A DNA stretch of 64,000 nucleotides from Mucilaginibacter terrae (lineage in GTDB: Bacteria > Bacteroidota > Bacteroidia > Sphingobacteriales > Sphingobacteriaceae). Positions 1-9,392 of the stretch are shown here, piece after piece. The stretch lies in assembly GCF_031951985.1 (NCBI RefSeq), contig NZ_JAVLVU010000001.1, positions 1,116,001 through 1,180,000 of the forward strand, given 5' to 3'. The notes beneath the pieces were generated by a model that worked only from the letters and a program-made list of their open reading frames with translations, did no database searches and was not told the DNA's origin. A program made the translations under genes and the position numbers. Each line of letters begins with the position of its first letter. Within the stretch, counting starts at the first letter, position 1.

Positions 1-561
1 ATCATTATTGGTTTTGCAGCCCAAAATTCGCTGGGTAACTTACTGGCGGGTATGCAACTGGCTTTTACGCAGCCTATACGCATTGATGATGTACTGGTGG
101 TTGAGGGCGAATGGGGACGAGTTGAAGATATAACCCTCACCTACGTGGTATTACGTATTTGGGACCAGCGCCGGTTAATTTTACCTATTAACTACTTCAT
201 TCAAAAGCCTTTTCAAAACTGGACGCGCATATCGGCCGATATTATTGGCACCGTGTTCATCTATATGGATTACTCCATACCTATGCAACCATTGCGTACC
301 GAGTTTGAGCGGTTACTAACACTTACCAAACTGTGGGACGGTAAAGTACAGGTTTTACAACTCACCGATGCCAAAGAGCGCACCATTGAGATACGCATGC
401 TGGTAAGCGCCCGCAACTCGTCGGACGCGTTTGACCTGCGCTGTTTTATTCGCGAAAACATGATCACTTACATACAGGAAAACTATCCCGGCAGCCTGCC
501 CAAAATTCGGACAGACTATGCCGATAAGTTTCCGCAGGCATTGCCCGAAGCCAGTATTTAG
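1..561 (+). CDS. MscS-family mechanosensitive channel, C-terminal part
   Basis: The reading frame is open from base 1, so the gene starts upstream of the window and only about the last 186 residues are present. The first residues visible (GFAAQNSLGNLLAG) match the pore-lining helix end of MscS-type channels. The next stretch (PIRIDDVLVVEGEWGRVEDI) is the conserved beta-domain entry, with the usual glycine-rich turn. The remainder would form the cytoplasmic vestibule. Such inner-membrane channels release solutes when membrane tension rises. The ATG at 52 lies inside the conserved domain and is not a real start. The stop overlaps the stop of the convergent gene by 3-4 bases. Confidence 0.88.
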   Translation: MIIGFAAQNSLGNLLAGMQLAFTQPIRIDDVLVVEGEWGRVEDITLTYVVLRIWDQRRLILPINYFIQKPFQNWTRISADIIGTVFIYMDYSIPMQPLRTEFERLLTLTKLWDGKVQVLQLTDAKERTIEIRMLVSARNSSDAFDLRCFIRENMITYIQENYPGSLPKIRTDYADKFPQALPEASI

Positions 562-1043
562 GCCGATTTTGCTAACCCCGCACTTGCACCTATTACCAGT
601 GCATCCTCAAGTCCGCCAATGAGTGGGTCTAATATTTTAGTGCTTTTTACAGTTGCTTTACGCAGGTAAAAACAACCAAAGGATGATAGCAGGGCTGCGC
701 TTCCGCCCAATATAGCACCCAGGTAGGCTTTACCCCCACCTGCCTTGTAAACACTGGCACCAGCCAATGCTCCTGTTAAAAACCGACCGGTTAACCCGGG
801 TAAAGCAATGCGGTTGGGTGCGGTGGGCAATTTATCACCTACAAATTCACCAAAAGCCAAGAGTTTGAACGCCGTAGCAGTTTTACCCGATTGCATAAAT
901 TTTAAAGGTGAATTTGCTAAATTATCGGTTTGATGATGACTTAAGATATGACTGGTAATAGCAGGTGCCGACATAGCCCTACTACCGGCAATAGCGCCCA
1001 GGCTAACGGCTTGCCAAAGTGGTTTTGATATTTTGAATGACAT
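558..1043 (-). CDS. DUF4126-like membrane protein
   Basis: A 161-residue protein rich in Gly, Ala and Leu with several short hydrophobic segments. It has an N-terminal G-A-x-A-G-S-R-A motif and a C-terminal GGLEDALVIG motif, both of the kind seen in DUF4126 family membrane proteins. No catalytic residues are recognisable and the function is unknown. ATG at 1043 is the start. Its 3' end collides with the stop of the MscS gene, and it is divergent from the VOC gene. The family assignment is from recall and moderately sure; that it is a real membrane protein gene is fairly sure. Confidence 0.7.
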   Translation of the reverse strand: MSFKISKPLWQAVSLGAIAGSRAMSAPAITSHILSHHQTDNLANSPLKFMQSGKTATAFKLLAFGEFVGDKLPTAPNRIALPGLTGRFLTGALAGASVYKAGGGKAYLGAILGGSAALLSSFGCFYLRKATVKSTKILDPLIGGLEDALVIGASAGLAKSA

Positions 1044-1156
1044 ATGGTAGATATCTATTTACCATTACTACATTACAACAGTAATTAGTGTTTTACTGCA
1101 ACGGCAGTTTGTAACTGTAGCAATAGCTGAATTGTTAAAGAAAACATTTAATGCAC

Positions 1157-1183
1157 AACGTTTAACAGTCAAACGTTATCTTG
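1157..1183 (+). promoter_or_regulatory. Inverted repeat and -7-like element before VOC gene
   Basis: Seven-base arms AACGTTT (1157-1163) and AAACGTT (1171-1177) are separated by 7 bases. They are followed directly by TATCTTG, one T short of the Bacteroidota -7 consensus TAnnTTTG. This could be an operator over the promoter of the gene at 1215. No -33 element is evident at the expected distance, so the call is weak. Confidence 0.3.
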
Positions 1184-1214
1184 CATTAATATAATACAAT
1201 CGAAAAAATCTGCT

Positions 1215-1577
1215 ATGCAACACAGGGCAAAATCAATACGGCCGTTTATAGGCTCAAAAAACTTTGAAATATCACGAAGCTTTTACCGCGATTTAGGTTT
1301 CGAAGAAACGGTACTGGAGCCCAAACTTAGTGTTTTTAAAACCGGTACCGAGGCATTTTACCTGCAAAACGCTTATGTTAAAGACTGGATCGATAATACG
1401 ATGATTTTCCTGGAGGTTGAAGATCTATCGGCCTTTTGGGCAGACTTGCAAAAGCTTAACCTTACCCAAAAGTATGAAGATGTAAAGATCGTACCTATAC
1501 GTAATCAAGCATGGGGCCGTGAGTGCTTTGTGCATGATCCATCAGGAGTTTTATGGCATTTTGGTGAGTTCGTGTAA
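1215..1577 (+). CDS. VOC (glyoxalase/bleomycin-resistance fold) protein
   Basis: A 120-residue single-module VOC protein. It shows the two beta-alpha-beta-beta-beta halves, starting RPFIGSKNFEISRSFYRDLGF and ending in the typical ECFVHDPSGVLWHFGEF. The final Glu sits where many family members bind a metal. The substrate cannot be told from sequence; relatives include dioxygenases, isomerases and drug-binding proteins. It is a lone gene, divergent from the DUF4126-like gene, with its own likely promoter. Confidence 0.8.
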   Translation: MQHRAKSIRPFIGSKNFEISRSFYRDLGFEETVLEPKLSVFKTGTEAFYLQNAYVKDWIDNTMIFLEVEDLSAFWADLQKLNLTQKYEDVKIVPIRNQAWGRECFVHDPSGVLWHFGEFV

Positions 1578-1866
1578 ATTTTTATATCCAACACATTTCA
1601 TGAAACAATAAATTGAACAGCACGAAAAAAAGAGGACTTTTAGGGCAATTTTATGATTTTCAGCAGAAAAAAAATAAACAGGACAGTTTAGATGGATAAT
1701 GCCTAAATCAGGCATTATCCGGTCAAGAATTCAAAACCAACCGATTATTTATTCACAAGTTGCTATTCACTCACTAAATAATGGCAAAAACATGACTTAC
1801 CCTACTTACTTAGTGTATTATTAAAATAAAAGTTTGTATATCTTTGTATAGTTAATCATCAGGAAC

Positions 1867-3078
1867 ATGAATCTTCCCATATATTTAGATAATAACGCAA
1901 CCACACCTATGGACCCACGGGTGCTGGAAGCTATGATACCTTACTTTACTCAGAAATTTGGTAATGCGGCCAGCCGTAACCACCATTTTGGCTGGGTAGC
2001 CGAAGAAGGTGTTGACTATGCTCGCGAGCAGGTAGCCAAGCTGATTGGTGCCAGCGAAAAAGAGATCATTTTTACTTCGGGCGCAACCGAGTCAGATAAC
2101 CTGGCTATCAAAGGTGTTTTCGAAATGTATAAAGATAAAGGCAACCACATTATTACCGCCGTTACTGAACACAAAGCTGTTTTAGATGCTTGCAAGCACG
2201 TTGAAAAACTGGGCGGCAAGGTTACTTATCTTAATGTAAAAGAAGATGGTTTGGTAGACCTGGCTGCGCTTGAAGCAGCCATGACTCCTGAAACCATCCT
2301 GGTATCGATCATGTATGGCAACAACGAAATTGGTGTTATACAACCGGTTAAAGAAATTGCCGACATTGCCCACAAACATGGCGCATTATTTATGACCGAT
2401 GCGACACAGGCCGTTGGTAAAATTTCGGTTGATGTTAACCGCGATGGTATTGACCTGCTGGCCTTATCGGCTCACAAAATGTACGGCCCTAAAGGTGTTG
2501 GCGCTTTATACGTTCGCCGTAAAGGACCACGTGTTAAAGTTACTGCCCAAATGGACGGTGGCGGCCATGAGCGTGGTATGCGTTCGGGTACTCTTAACGT
2601 ACCGGGCATTGTAGGCTTAGGTAAAGCCTGCGAAATTGCTTATAATGAAATGGTAAGTGAAGCAATACGTTTATCAGCCCTGCGCGATAAATTACAGTCG
2701 GCTTTAACCGTTTTAGAAGAAAGCTATGTAAACGGTAACCAGGAGCACCGCTTACCGCACGTAGCCAATATTTCTTTTAAATATGTTGAAGGCGAAGGTT
2801 TGATGATGGCCATGAAAGATTTGGCAGTATCATCAGGCTCGGCCTGTACTTCTGCATCGTTAGAGCCATCATACGTATTGAAAAGCTTGGGCTTGTCTGA
2901 CGATTTGGCACATTCTTCTATCCGTTTTGGCTTAGGCCGTTTTACAACCGAAGAAGAGGTTGATTACGCTATAGAGGTAACCAAAAAGGCCGTAACACAC
3001 CTTCGCGACCTTTCTCCGCTGTGGGAAATGTTTAAAGAAGGCATCGACCTAAACTCAATTGAGTGGGCAGAACATTAA
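1867..3078 (+). CDS. iscS: Cysteine desulfurase IscS
   Basis: A 403-residue PLP enzyme that removes sulfur from cysteine as a persulfide and hands it to the Fe-S scaffold, leaving alanine. The start [14 protein letters not shown] is characteristic. The PLP lysine is Lys204 in [10 protein letters not shown]. The active-site loop cysteine is Cys327 in SSGSACTS. The length matches group I (IscS-type) enzymes. It is the first gene of an iscS-iscU-iscA cluster. A -7-like element TATCTTTG lies at 1839-1846, about 20 bases before the ATG, without a clear -33 partner. No IscR-like regulator or hscBA is in the window. Confidence 0.96.
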   Translation: MNLPIYLDNNATTPMDPRVLEAMIPYFTQKFGNAASRNHHFGWVAEEGVDYAREQVAKLIGASEKEIIFTSGATESDNLAIKGVFEMYKDKGNHIITAVTEHKAVLDACKHVEKLGGKVTYLNVKEDGLVDLAALEAAMTPETILVSIMYGNNEIGVIQPVKEIADIAHKHGALFMTDATQAVGKISVDVNRDGIDLLALSAHKMYGPKGVGALYVRRKGPRVKVTAQMDGGGHERGMRSGTLNVPGIVGLGKACEIAYNEMVSEAIRLSALRDKLQSALTVLEESYVNGNQEHRLPHVANISFKYVEGEGLMMAMKDLAVSSGSACTSASLEPSYVLKSLGLSDDLAHSSIRFGLGRFTTEEEVDYAIEVTKKAVTHLRDLSPLWEMFKEGIDLNSIEWAEH

Positions 3079-3084
3079 TTGTTG

Positions 3085-3206
3085 ATTTCGAATTTCGAAT
3101 GTTCAATTTCGAATTTGAGGTTGGCATTTGATTTGAGAAGTAGATTATCAGATTATAAATAAATTATAAACAACAATTTCGAAATTGAACATTCGAAATT
3201 CGAAAT
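3085..3206. repeat. 29-bp perfect inverted repeat between iscS and iscU
   Basis: The left arm at 3085-3113 is the exact reverse complement of the right arm at 3178-3206, 29 of 29 bases. Both arms are built from repeated TTTCGAA words. The 64-base loop is AT-rich. The right arm ends 10 bases before the iscU ATG, so in the mRNA a strong stem would sit at the iscU translation start. The form suggests a dispersed intergenic palindrome; no other copy with this word occurs in the window. Confidence 0.85.
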
Positions 3207-3216
3207 AAAAAACGCT

Positions 3217-3630
3217 ATGGCTTATTCAGATAAAGTAATTGACCATTACACCAACCCACGCAACGTGGGTACTTTAGATAAAAGCAGCCACAAAGTAGGT
3301 ACCGGCTTAGTTGGTGCCCCTGAGTGTGGCGACGTAATGCGCCTGCAAATTGAGGTTGACGATAACAACGTAATTACCGATGCCAAATTCAAAACCTTTG
3401 GTTGCGGTTCGGCTATCGCATCTTCATCGTTAGCTACCGAGTGGTTAAAAGGAAAATCAATAGACGATGCAATGGCTATTGACAATATGGACATTGTTGA
3501 AGAGCTTGCCCTTCCACCAGTTAAAATTCACTGCTCGGTTTTAGCAGAGGATGCTATTAAAGCCGCCATTAACGATTACCGCGTTAAAAACGGCCTGGCT
3601 CCTATCGAGCTTGAAAAATCGCACCATTAA
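3217..3630 (+). CDS. iscU: Fe-S cluster scaffold IscU
   Basis: A 137-residue scaffold on which Fe-S clusters are built from sulfur supplied by IscS. The three cluster-binding cysteines are Cys37 (APECGD), Cys63 (FGCGSA) and Cys106 (KIHCSV), the same numbers as in E. coli IscU. Asp39 follows Cys37 as in the family. The IscU-type spacing, with no insertion between Cys63 and Cys106, argues against SufU. It lies between iscS and iscA; a long inverted repeat directly precedes its ATG. Confidence 0.96.
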   Translation: MAYSDKVIDHYTNPRNVGTLDKSSHKVGTGLVGAPECGDVMRLQIEVDDNNVITDAKFKTFGCGSAIASSSLATEWLKGKSIDDAMAIDNMDIVEELALPPVKIHCSVLAEDAIKAAINDYRVKNGLAPIELEKSHH

Positions 3631-3651
3631 TATTTGAGTTGTGTGTTATCG

Positions 3652-3708
3652 GTTGTGAGTTGTGGGGAACTGCATCTTACAGACAACACGCAACCCACAA
3701 CTGACAAC
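3652..3708. repeat. Imperfect hairpin between iscU and iscA
   Basis: The arms 3652-3666 and 3694-3708 pair at 14 of 15 positions around a 27-base loop. The surrounding words (GTTGTG, CACAAC) repeat several times. The right arm ends 4 bases before the iscA ATG at 3713, the same placement as the unrelated palindrome before iscU. Confidence 0.65.
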
Positions 3709-3712
3709 AATT

Positions 3713-4039
3713 ATGGTTACCGTAACAGATAAAGCAAAAGATAAGATAGACCACCTGATGCAGGATGCTAACCTCGATTCGTCGTATTTTTTACGCGTAT
3801 CGGTACAAGGTGGTGGTTGCTCGGGCCTGTCTTACAACATGGACTTTGATAACGAGGAGAAAAAAGGCGACCAGTTTTTTGAAGACAAAGGCTTGCGTAT
3901 TGCACTGGATATGAAATCATTTTTATACCTGGCCGGTACCGAACTCGACTTTTCGGACGGGTTGAACGGCAAAGGTTTTAATTTTATAAACCCTAACGCC
4001 AGTCGCACCTGTGGATGCGGCGAAAGCTTCTCGGTATAA
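3713..4039 (+). CDS. iscA: A-type Fe-S assembly protein IscA
   Basis: A 108-residue A-type carrier that delivers or holds Fe-S clusters. The three conserved cysteines are Cys36 (GGGCSGLSY), Cys100 and Cys102 (TCGCGESF). The ATG at 3713 gives the usual family length. The open frame extends upstream to 3662, but those 17 codons lie in the intergenic hairpin and look non-native. Third gene of the isc cluster, followed by a strong terminator. Confidence 0.94.
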   Translation: MVTVTDKAKDKIDHLMQDANLDSSYFLRVSVQGGGCSGLSYNMDFDNEEKKGDQFFEDKGLRIALDMKSFLYLAGTELDFSDGLNGKGFNFINPNASRTCGCGESFSV

Positions 4040-4069
4040 TTTCATTTTTATTATTCTTTCAAATGATAG

Positions 4070-4093
4070 AAGGCGCTGCAAAGCGCCTTTTTT
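4070..4093 (+). terminator. Terminator after iscA
   Basis: AAGGCGCT, a GCAA tetraloop and AGCGCCTT form a perfect 8-bp stem followed by TTTTTT. It closes the isc operon. Confidence 0.9.
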
Positions 4094-4224
4094 GTTGTTT
4101 TAAAACAATTGGGACACATAAAGTATTGTGTCTCTACGAACATTTCGCCATTACTAAATTGCGTATTGTTAATATAAACAACATACCATAAGTTTGTTAA
4201 ACTAATTATAACCACTTAAACTTA

Positions 4225-6138
4225 ATGAACCCGGTTAAAAAGCCTCAAACTATTCCTCAACTCTTACGCCATATTGTTGCCCATATTCACCCCGATACGC
4301 ACCCGTTTTTAACCGATAAGGTGAAAGATAAATGGGTTGATATATCGTACCGTGAAGCATTAATTAAAATCGATGCCATATCGGCGTGGTTTCTGCACAT
4401 GGGTGTGCGCAAAGGCGACCGCTTGGGGCTGGTGATTGAGAACGGGCCAGATTACATTTATTACGACCAGGCGCTTCAACAAATTGGCGCTGTAAATACA
4501 TCCATCTACCCTACCCTTACCGAAGCTGAGACCGAATACATTATTAATGATTCGGAGATGAAGACTTTGCTGGTGGGTAGCCCGTTCCTCTTACGTAAGG
4601 TGGCAAAGGTGGCTAATAACTGTCCGTCGTTAGAGCGCATTATGATGGCGTTTGAAGACTGTGAGAAGTATGCCGACCAGGTTAATCTCAATGCCGGTGT
4701 ATTAAGCCTCGAAGAAGTGATTACCGAAGGTTTAACTTTAGTAGAGCAATACCGCCACCAGATAAACAGTTGCCGCGAATCTATTTTACCATCTGATCTG
4801 TCGTGTTTGATATATACATCGGGCACAACCGGTACACCAAAGGGAGTTATGCTGATGCACAGCAACTTTGTACAAACCGTTTGGGCGGGGTTGGAGCAAA
4901 TTTCAATTGTTGATAAAGATGATTGCTTTTTGTCGTTCCTACCCCTATCGCACGTATTTGAGCGGGCCGCTACCTATTATATATGTATGGGTGCGGGTGC
5001 CCGCATTGCCTTTGCCCAAAGCCTCGATTTGCTGGCTAAAAACATGGTGGAGGTTAAACCTACTATTATGAACTGTGTGCCGCGTCTGTTAGAGCGCATA
5101 CATGATAAGGCTATGAAAAATGGAGCTGATGCAGGTGGTATGAAAACCAAAATTTTCAATTGGGCCTTTGAAATTGGCACGCAACATCGGGAGGTTAAAG
5201 AAAGTGGTAAAAAGCCTGGATTAATCTTGCGCAATCAGCATAAACTGGCCGATAAACTGGTGTTCAGTAAAATAAAAGAAAAAACCGGCGGACGCTTAAA
5301 GTTTCTTATTTCGGGTGGTGGTGCGCTGCCTAAAAATGTGGGTGAGTTTTTCGGCAACATAGGCATACCGGTTTTAGAAGGTTATGGATTAACCGAAACC
5401 ACCGGTCCGGTTTGTGTTACCGAGTTTCAACGCCAGGTTTATGGTACGGCCGGCCGTATTTTACCGGGATCGGAAATTGGCATACAAGATGTAGAAACCC
5501 AAAAGATATACACCGTACAAACCCACAACTCCTGCGATCCAAACTTTACATCGCCCGAAGGTGAAATTATTATTAAGGGCGTGGCTGTTATGAAAGGATA
5601 CTGGAACAAACCCGAAGAGACAGGTATAACTATCGATAAAGATGGCTGGTTCCACAGCGGTGATATTGGTCGTTTTTATAAAGGCTACCTGCAAATTACC
5701 GATCGTTTAAAAAACATGCTGATAAATGCCTACGGTAAAAACATATACCCAACCCCGGTAGAGAATGCTTATCTCAAAAGCCCTAAAATTGAGCAGATAT
5801 TCCTGATTGGCGACCGCCGCGAATATGTGACTGCCATCATTGTTCCACTTAAGGAATTACTGCAGGAAACTTTTGGCTTAACTGAAGACTGGTTTAAAGA
5901 CGCTGCCGCTTTTGTTGACGATAAACAAATTACCGACTGGCTAAAACAGGACATACGTAAGCTGAGTAACACTCTTGCTAAATTTGAGCGCATTAAGAAC
6001 TTCAAAGTAAAACGCAATCCCTTTAGCATGGAAGATGGCGAACTTACCGTAACCCTTAAAGCCAAGCGCAAGGTTATTGAGAAAAAGTACGCCGATGTAA
6101 TTGATGATATGTATACGCAGGAAGTAGATGCGGATTAA
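4225..6138 (+). CDS. Long-chain acyl-CoA ligase, AMP-forming
   Basis: A 637-residue ANL-superfamily enzyme that activates fatty acids to acyl-CoA through an acyl-AMP. The P-loop motif YTSGTTGTPKGV is near residue 198. The A5 motif GYGLTETTGPV follows, then the hinge region GDIGRFYKGYLQITDR and the C-terminal lysine region KNMLINAYGKNIYP. Length and the long linker match the FadD15/bubblegum-type long-chain subgroup common in Bacteroidota. It stands alone between the isc terminator and a lipoprotein gene. Chain length preference cannot be read from sequence. Confidence 0.92.
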   Translation: MNPVKKPQTIPQLLRHIVAHIHPDTHPFLTDKVKDKWVDISYREALIKIDAISAWFLHMGVRKGDRLGLVIENGPDYIYYDQALQQIGAVNTSIYPTLTEAETEYIINDSEMKTLLVGSPFLLRKVAKVANNCPSLERIMMAFEDCEKYADQVNLNAGVLSLEEVITEGLTLVEQYRHQINSCRESILPSDLSCLIYTSGTTGTPKGVMLMHSNFVQTVWAGLEQISIVDKDDCFLSFLPLSHVFERAATYYICMGAGARIAFAQSLDLLAKNMVEVKPTIMNCVPRLLERIHDKAMKNGADAGGMKTKIFNWAFEIGTQHREVKESGKKPGLILRNQHKLADKLVFSKIKEKTGGRLKFLISGGGALPKNVGEFFGNIGIPVLEGYGLTETTGPVCVTEFQRQVYGTAGRILPGSEIGIQDVETQKIYTVQTHNSCDPNFTSPEGEIIIKGVAVMKGYWNKPEETGITIDKDGWFHSGDIGRFYKGYLQITDRLKNMLINAYGKNIYPTPVENAYLKSPKIEQIFLIGDRREYVTAIIVPLKELLQETFGLTEDWFKDAAAFVDDKQITDWLKQDIRKLSNTLAKFERIKNFKVKRNPFSMEDGELTVTLKAKRKVIEKKYADVIDDMYTQEVDAD

Positions 6139-6335
6139 ATAAATACAAATGGTGCGAATTACATTAATCTTATTCAGATAGCATTCGTCTCATTCGTAGC
6201 ACGCAACACTACTTTCCTCTTCATTGCTTTAACTTAAACAAAATTTATTAAAAATATTTTAACCCTTAGTAGCGTTTTAAATCAACGTTACGTATGGGTT
6301 AGTATAAGTTCATTTTTAATAAATCTAATAAAGCA

Positions 6336-7055
6336 ATGAAAAACATTACACAAATGGTTAGCGGAAAGATGAAGATTGCAGGTGTATTATTATTACTCAC
6401 CACAGCTCTAACCTCTTGCTTAAAAGACAACAATGATGATTATGTAGCACCACAATCAGCCGTAATTTCGGTTATCAATGCATCACCCGATTCGCAACCG
6501 GTTGATTTTTACCTTGACCAAAATAGGGCAAACAATAGTGCTATTAATTACGGAAACGGTTTAGATTATTTGAACGCGTTTGTGGGCAAACGCACCGCAA
6601 CATTTAACCAGGCGGGAACAACCACCAAAATTAAATCAGATACCATGACACTGGTAAACAATGGTGTATATACCTTGTACCTTACCAATCTGGTAGCTAC
6701 CCCTGAATTTGTTTTATTAAAAGACAATATTGTTAAACCTGCTGCAGGCCAGGTTTCTGTACGTTTTGTACACGTAAGTGCAGGCACGCCAAATGTCGAT
6801 TTAGTTACCAGCACCGGTACTGTAATTGCCTCTAATATTGCTTATAAATCGGCATCGGCATTTGCATCTGTGGCGGTTGGCAAATACACTTTGCAGGTTC
6901 GCCAGGCCGGCACATCAACTGTATTAGCCACCATTGCTGATAAAGATCTTGCTGCAAACAGCGTTTATACCGTATGGTTACAAGGTATTAATGGCTCTAC
7001 TGATGAGGTTAAAAAGCTTATGGCTAAAACCCAGTTGAACGCTTATTTCCAATAA
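6336..7055 (+). CDS. DUF4397 domain lipoprotein
   Basis: A 239-residue exported protein. The N-terminus has a hydrophobic segment and a lipobox ending LTSC, with Lys-Asp-Asn after the cysteine, so it is likely lipidated. The body has two similar beta-rich halves: VISVINASPDSQPVDFYLD, then VSVRFVHVSAGTPNVDLV. These match the DUF4397 pattern of repeated V-R-x-x-H/N-A-S-x-x-x-P-x-V-D-V. Function unknown; probably a surface or periplasmic binding protein. Monocistronic, with a strong terminator. Confidence 0.85.
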   Translation: MKNITQMVSGKMKIAGVLLLLTTALTSCLKDNNDDYVAPQSAVISVINASPDSQPVDFYLDQNRANNSAINYGNGLDYLNAFVGKRTATFNQAGTTTKIKSDTMTLVNNGVYTLYLTNLVATPEFVLLKDNIVKPAAGQVSVRFVHVSAGTPNVDLVTSTGTVIASNIAYKSASAFASVAVGKYTLQVRQAGTSTVLATIADKDLAANSVYTVWLQGINGSTDEVKKLMAKTQLNAYFQ

Positions 7056-7081
7056 GCTACTATTTTCAAACCAATTTATTA

Positions 7082-7111
7082 GGCCATGAACATTTGTTCA
7101 TGGCCCTTTTT
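7082..7111 (+). terminator. Terminator after DUF4397 gene
   Basis: GGCCATGAAC and GTTCATGGCC form a perfect 10-bp stem with an ATTT loop, followed by C and TTTTT. Confidence 0.9.
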
Positions 7112-7236
7112 ATTAAAGCTCATCCTATTCCATCACATCTTACGTCTCCTATAAAGGTAAAACCACTCACTATTCAACCACTCAACTACTCAGTAAAAAC
7201 ATTATCTTTGCCCCTCTAAAAAATACCGTTTTTACT

Positions 7237-8961
7237 ATGAGTATTGCAGCTTTATCTGAGCAGGAAGTTTTACGCCGCAAATCGTTACAAAACTTGCGCG
7301 CCCTGGGCATCGACCCTTACCCTGCCGAAGCCTACCCGGTGAACGCCTGGGCACAAGACATCAACGAAAATTTTAATACCGATCCCGATAAGTACAAGGA
7401 AGTTACCATAGCCGGCCGTATTATGACGCGCCGAATTATGGGTAGTGCCAGTTTTGCCGAATTGCAGGATTCGACCGGCCGTGTACAGATTTACATTAAG
7501 CGTGATGATATTTGCCCCGGTGAGGATAAGACCCTGTATAATACGGTATTTAAAAAACTGCTGGATTTAGGTGATTATATTGGTGTTAAAGGCTATGTAT
7601 TTTTAACCCAAACCGGCGAAATTTCGGTGCACGTACAGGAGTTTACTGTATTGGCCAAATCGCTTAAACCGTTGCCGGTTGTAAAACGCGACGATGAAGG
7701 CAACATTTACGACGGCTTTACCGACCCTGAATTACGTTACCGCCAGCGTTATGTTGACTTAACCGTTAACCCCGAATACAAACAAATATTCATCAACCGC
7801 TCTAAAGTAATTAGCACCATGCGTAATTACTTTAGCGAGCAAGGCTGGATGGAGGTTGAAACCCCTATTCTGCAAGCTATACATGGTGGTGCGGCGGCGC
7901 GGCCGTTTAATACCCACCACAACACGTTGGATATGCCGCTTTACCTGCGCATTGCCAATGAGTTATACCTTAAACGTTTAATAGTAGCCGGTTTTGATGG
8001 CGTATTTGAGTTTGGTAAAATGTTTCGTAACGAGGGCATGGACCGCACCCACAACCCCGAGTACACAGCTATGGAGATATATGTAGCCTACAAAGACTAT
8101 ATATGGATGATGGCCATGGTTGAGGAGTGTTTAGAGAAAGTTGCCGTTGCCGTGCATGGTTCACCTGTGGTTCAAGTGGGTGAGCACGATATAAATTTTG
8201 CCGGTCCGTACGAGAAACTGTCGATGTATGATTCGATTTTGAAATACACCAACATCGATGTATCACAAATGGACGAGGCTCAGTTACGCCAAACCTGCCG
8301 CGATTTAGCCATTGAGGTAGATAGCACCATGGGCAAAGGCAAACTTATCGACGAGATATTCAGCGCGAAGGTAGAAGCCAACCTAATACAACCAACCTAC
8401 ATTACCGACTACCCTATCGAGATGACACCGCTTGCCAAAAAGCACCGCAGCAAAGACGGCTTGGTGGAGCGTTTTGAGCTGTTTGTTTTGGGTAAAGAGA
8501 TAGGCAACGCATACAGCGAGTTGAACGATCCGCTCGATCAGCGTGAGCGTTTTGAAGAGCAATTGTTACTGGCCGGCAGAGGTGATGAAGAAGCTATGGC
8601 TATGGACGAGGATTTCCTGCGTTCGTTAGAGTATGGTATGCCGCCAACCTCGGGTTTGGGTATAGGTATTGATCGATTGGTGATGCTCATGACCAATCAA
8701 ACCACCATACAGGAAGTACTGTTCTTCCCGCAGATGCGCCCTGAGAAAAAAGCCAAAGTGGTAACCATTGATGATTTTGTAAATATTGGTGTACCAGCCG
8801 AGTGGGTTCCGGTAATAAACAAAATGGGCTTTAACACGGTTGAAGACCTGAAAGCCGCCAACCCTAACAAGGTATTTAATGATTTGGGCGGTATGCGCAA
8901 AAAGCTAAAACTGGATCTCACTATCCCTGCAAAAGAGAGTGTAATGGCTTGGTTTGCATAA
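7237..8961 (+). CDS. lysS: Lysyl-tRNA synthetase (class II)
   Basis: A 574-residue enzyme that charges tRNA-Lys. An N-terminal OB-fold anticodon domain (about 55-150) precedes the class II core. Motif 2 is [14 protein letters not shown] near residue 265 and motif 3 is [12 protein letters not shown] near 475. After about residue 505 there is a roughly 70-residue extension ([15 protein letters not shown] onward) that looks like a small helical module and is usual for Bacteroidota LysRS but absent from E. coli. A -7-like TATCTTTG at 7203-7210 lies about 26 bases before the ATG. Confidence 0.97.
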   Translation: MSIAALSEQEVLRRKSLQNLRALGIDPYPAEAYPVNAWAQDINENFNTDPDKYKEVTIAGRIMTRRIMGSASFAELQDSTGRVQIYIKRDDICPGEDKTLYNTVFKKLLDLGDYIGVKGYVFLTQTGEISVHVQEFTVLAKSLKPLPVVKRDDEGNIYDGFTDPELRYRQRYVDLTVNPEYKQIFINRSKVISTMRNYFSEQGWMEVETPILQAIHGGAAARPFNTHHNTLDMPLYLRIANELYLKRLIVAGFDGVFEFGKMFRNEGMDRTHNPEYTAMEIYVAYKDYIWMMAMVEECLEKVAVAVHGSPVVQVGEHDINFAGPYEKLSMYDSILKYTNIDVSQMDEAQLRQTCRDLAIEVDSTMGKGKLIDEIFSAKVEANLIQPTYITDYPIEMTPLAKKHRSKDGLVERFELFVLGKEIGNAYSELNDPLDQRERFEEQLLLAGRGDEEAMAMDEDFLRSLEYGMPPTSGLGIGIDRLVMLMTNQTTIQEVLFFPQMRPEKKAKVVTIDDFVNIGVPAEWVPVINKMGFNTVEDLKAANPNKVFNDLGGMRKKLKLDLTIPAKESVMAWFA

Positions 8962-8994
8962 CCATTAGGTAATCGATAACATAAACAACAAAAC

Positions 8995-9039
8995 AAATGC
9001 CCCTGCACACCGTTTTAATCGGATGGCAAGGGCATTTTT
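8995..9039 (+). terminator. Terminator after lysS
   Basis: The 12-base arms 8995-9006 and 9026-9037 pair with one mismatch, followed by a T run. The loop is 19 bases. Confidence 0.8.
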
Positions 9040-9106
9040 GCATTAAATCTCTTAACCAAAATTTAAAACACACATAATTTCCGGTTAACAAACGAATTTT
9101 ACTTTT

Positions 9107-9337
9107 ATGAAAATTGATAATATAAATATGAACTCAACGCTCGAAATCACAGATCGCGAATTTTTGATCAAACTTGATCGTACGAAGTTCAATGTATCGT
9201 TTGTACGGTCGTTACTTAAAATGGTGGAGTTTTCAAATCCATCCGAAGATGACTTCAGGGTACCCGACCGTCACATACAGCCAAGCCGCAACAGCAGCTC
9301 GGAGCCAGGTTACTTTGGAACAATCGACGAGAAATAA
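9107..9337 (+). CDS. Small hypothetical protein (76 aa)
   Basis: A charged, soluble 76-residue protein with no signal peptide or membrane segment. The central part (TDREFLIKLDRTKFNVSFVRSLLKMVE) is predicted to be alpha-helical and the tail is polar and Ser/Pro-rich. I do not recognise the family. It is supported as a gene by its position between two strong terminators and by normal codon use. The ATG at 9107 has a second candidate at 9128 (MNSTLEIT). The helix followed by a flexible tail is a shape shared by some antitoxins, but no toxin gene is next to it. Confidence 0.6.
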   Translation: MKIDNINMNSTLEITDREFLIKLDRTKFNVSFVRSLLKMVEFSNPSEDDFRVPDRHIQPSRNSSSEPGYFGTIDEK

Positions 9338-9372
9338 AAAAGGGCTTGAATTAAATTCAAGCCCTTTTTTAT
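9335..9372. terminator. Bidirectional terminator
   Basis: A 10-bp perfect stem (AGGGCTTGAA with TTCAAGCCCT) has A runs on the left and T runs on the right, so it can stop transcription of the 76-residue gene and of the convergent minus-strand gene ending at 9393. Confidence 0.9.
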
Positions 9373-9392
9373 TTCTTGCATGTTTACATTAT

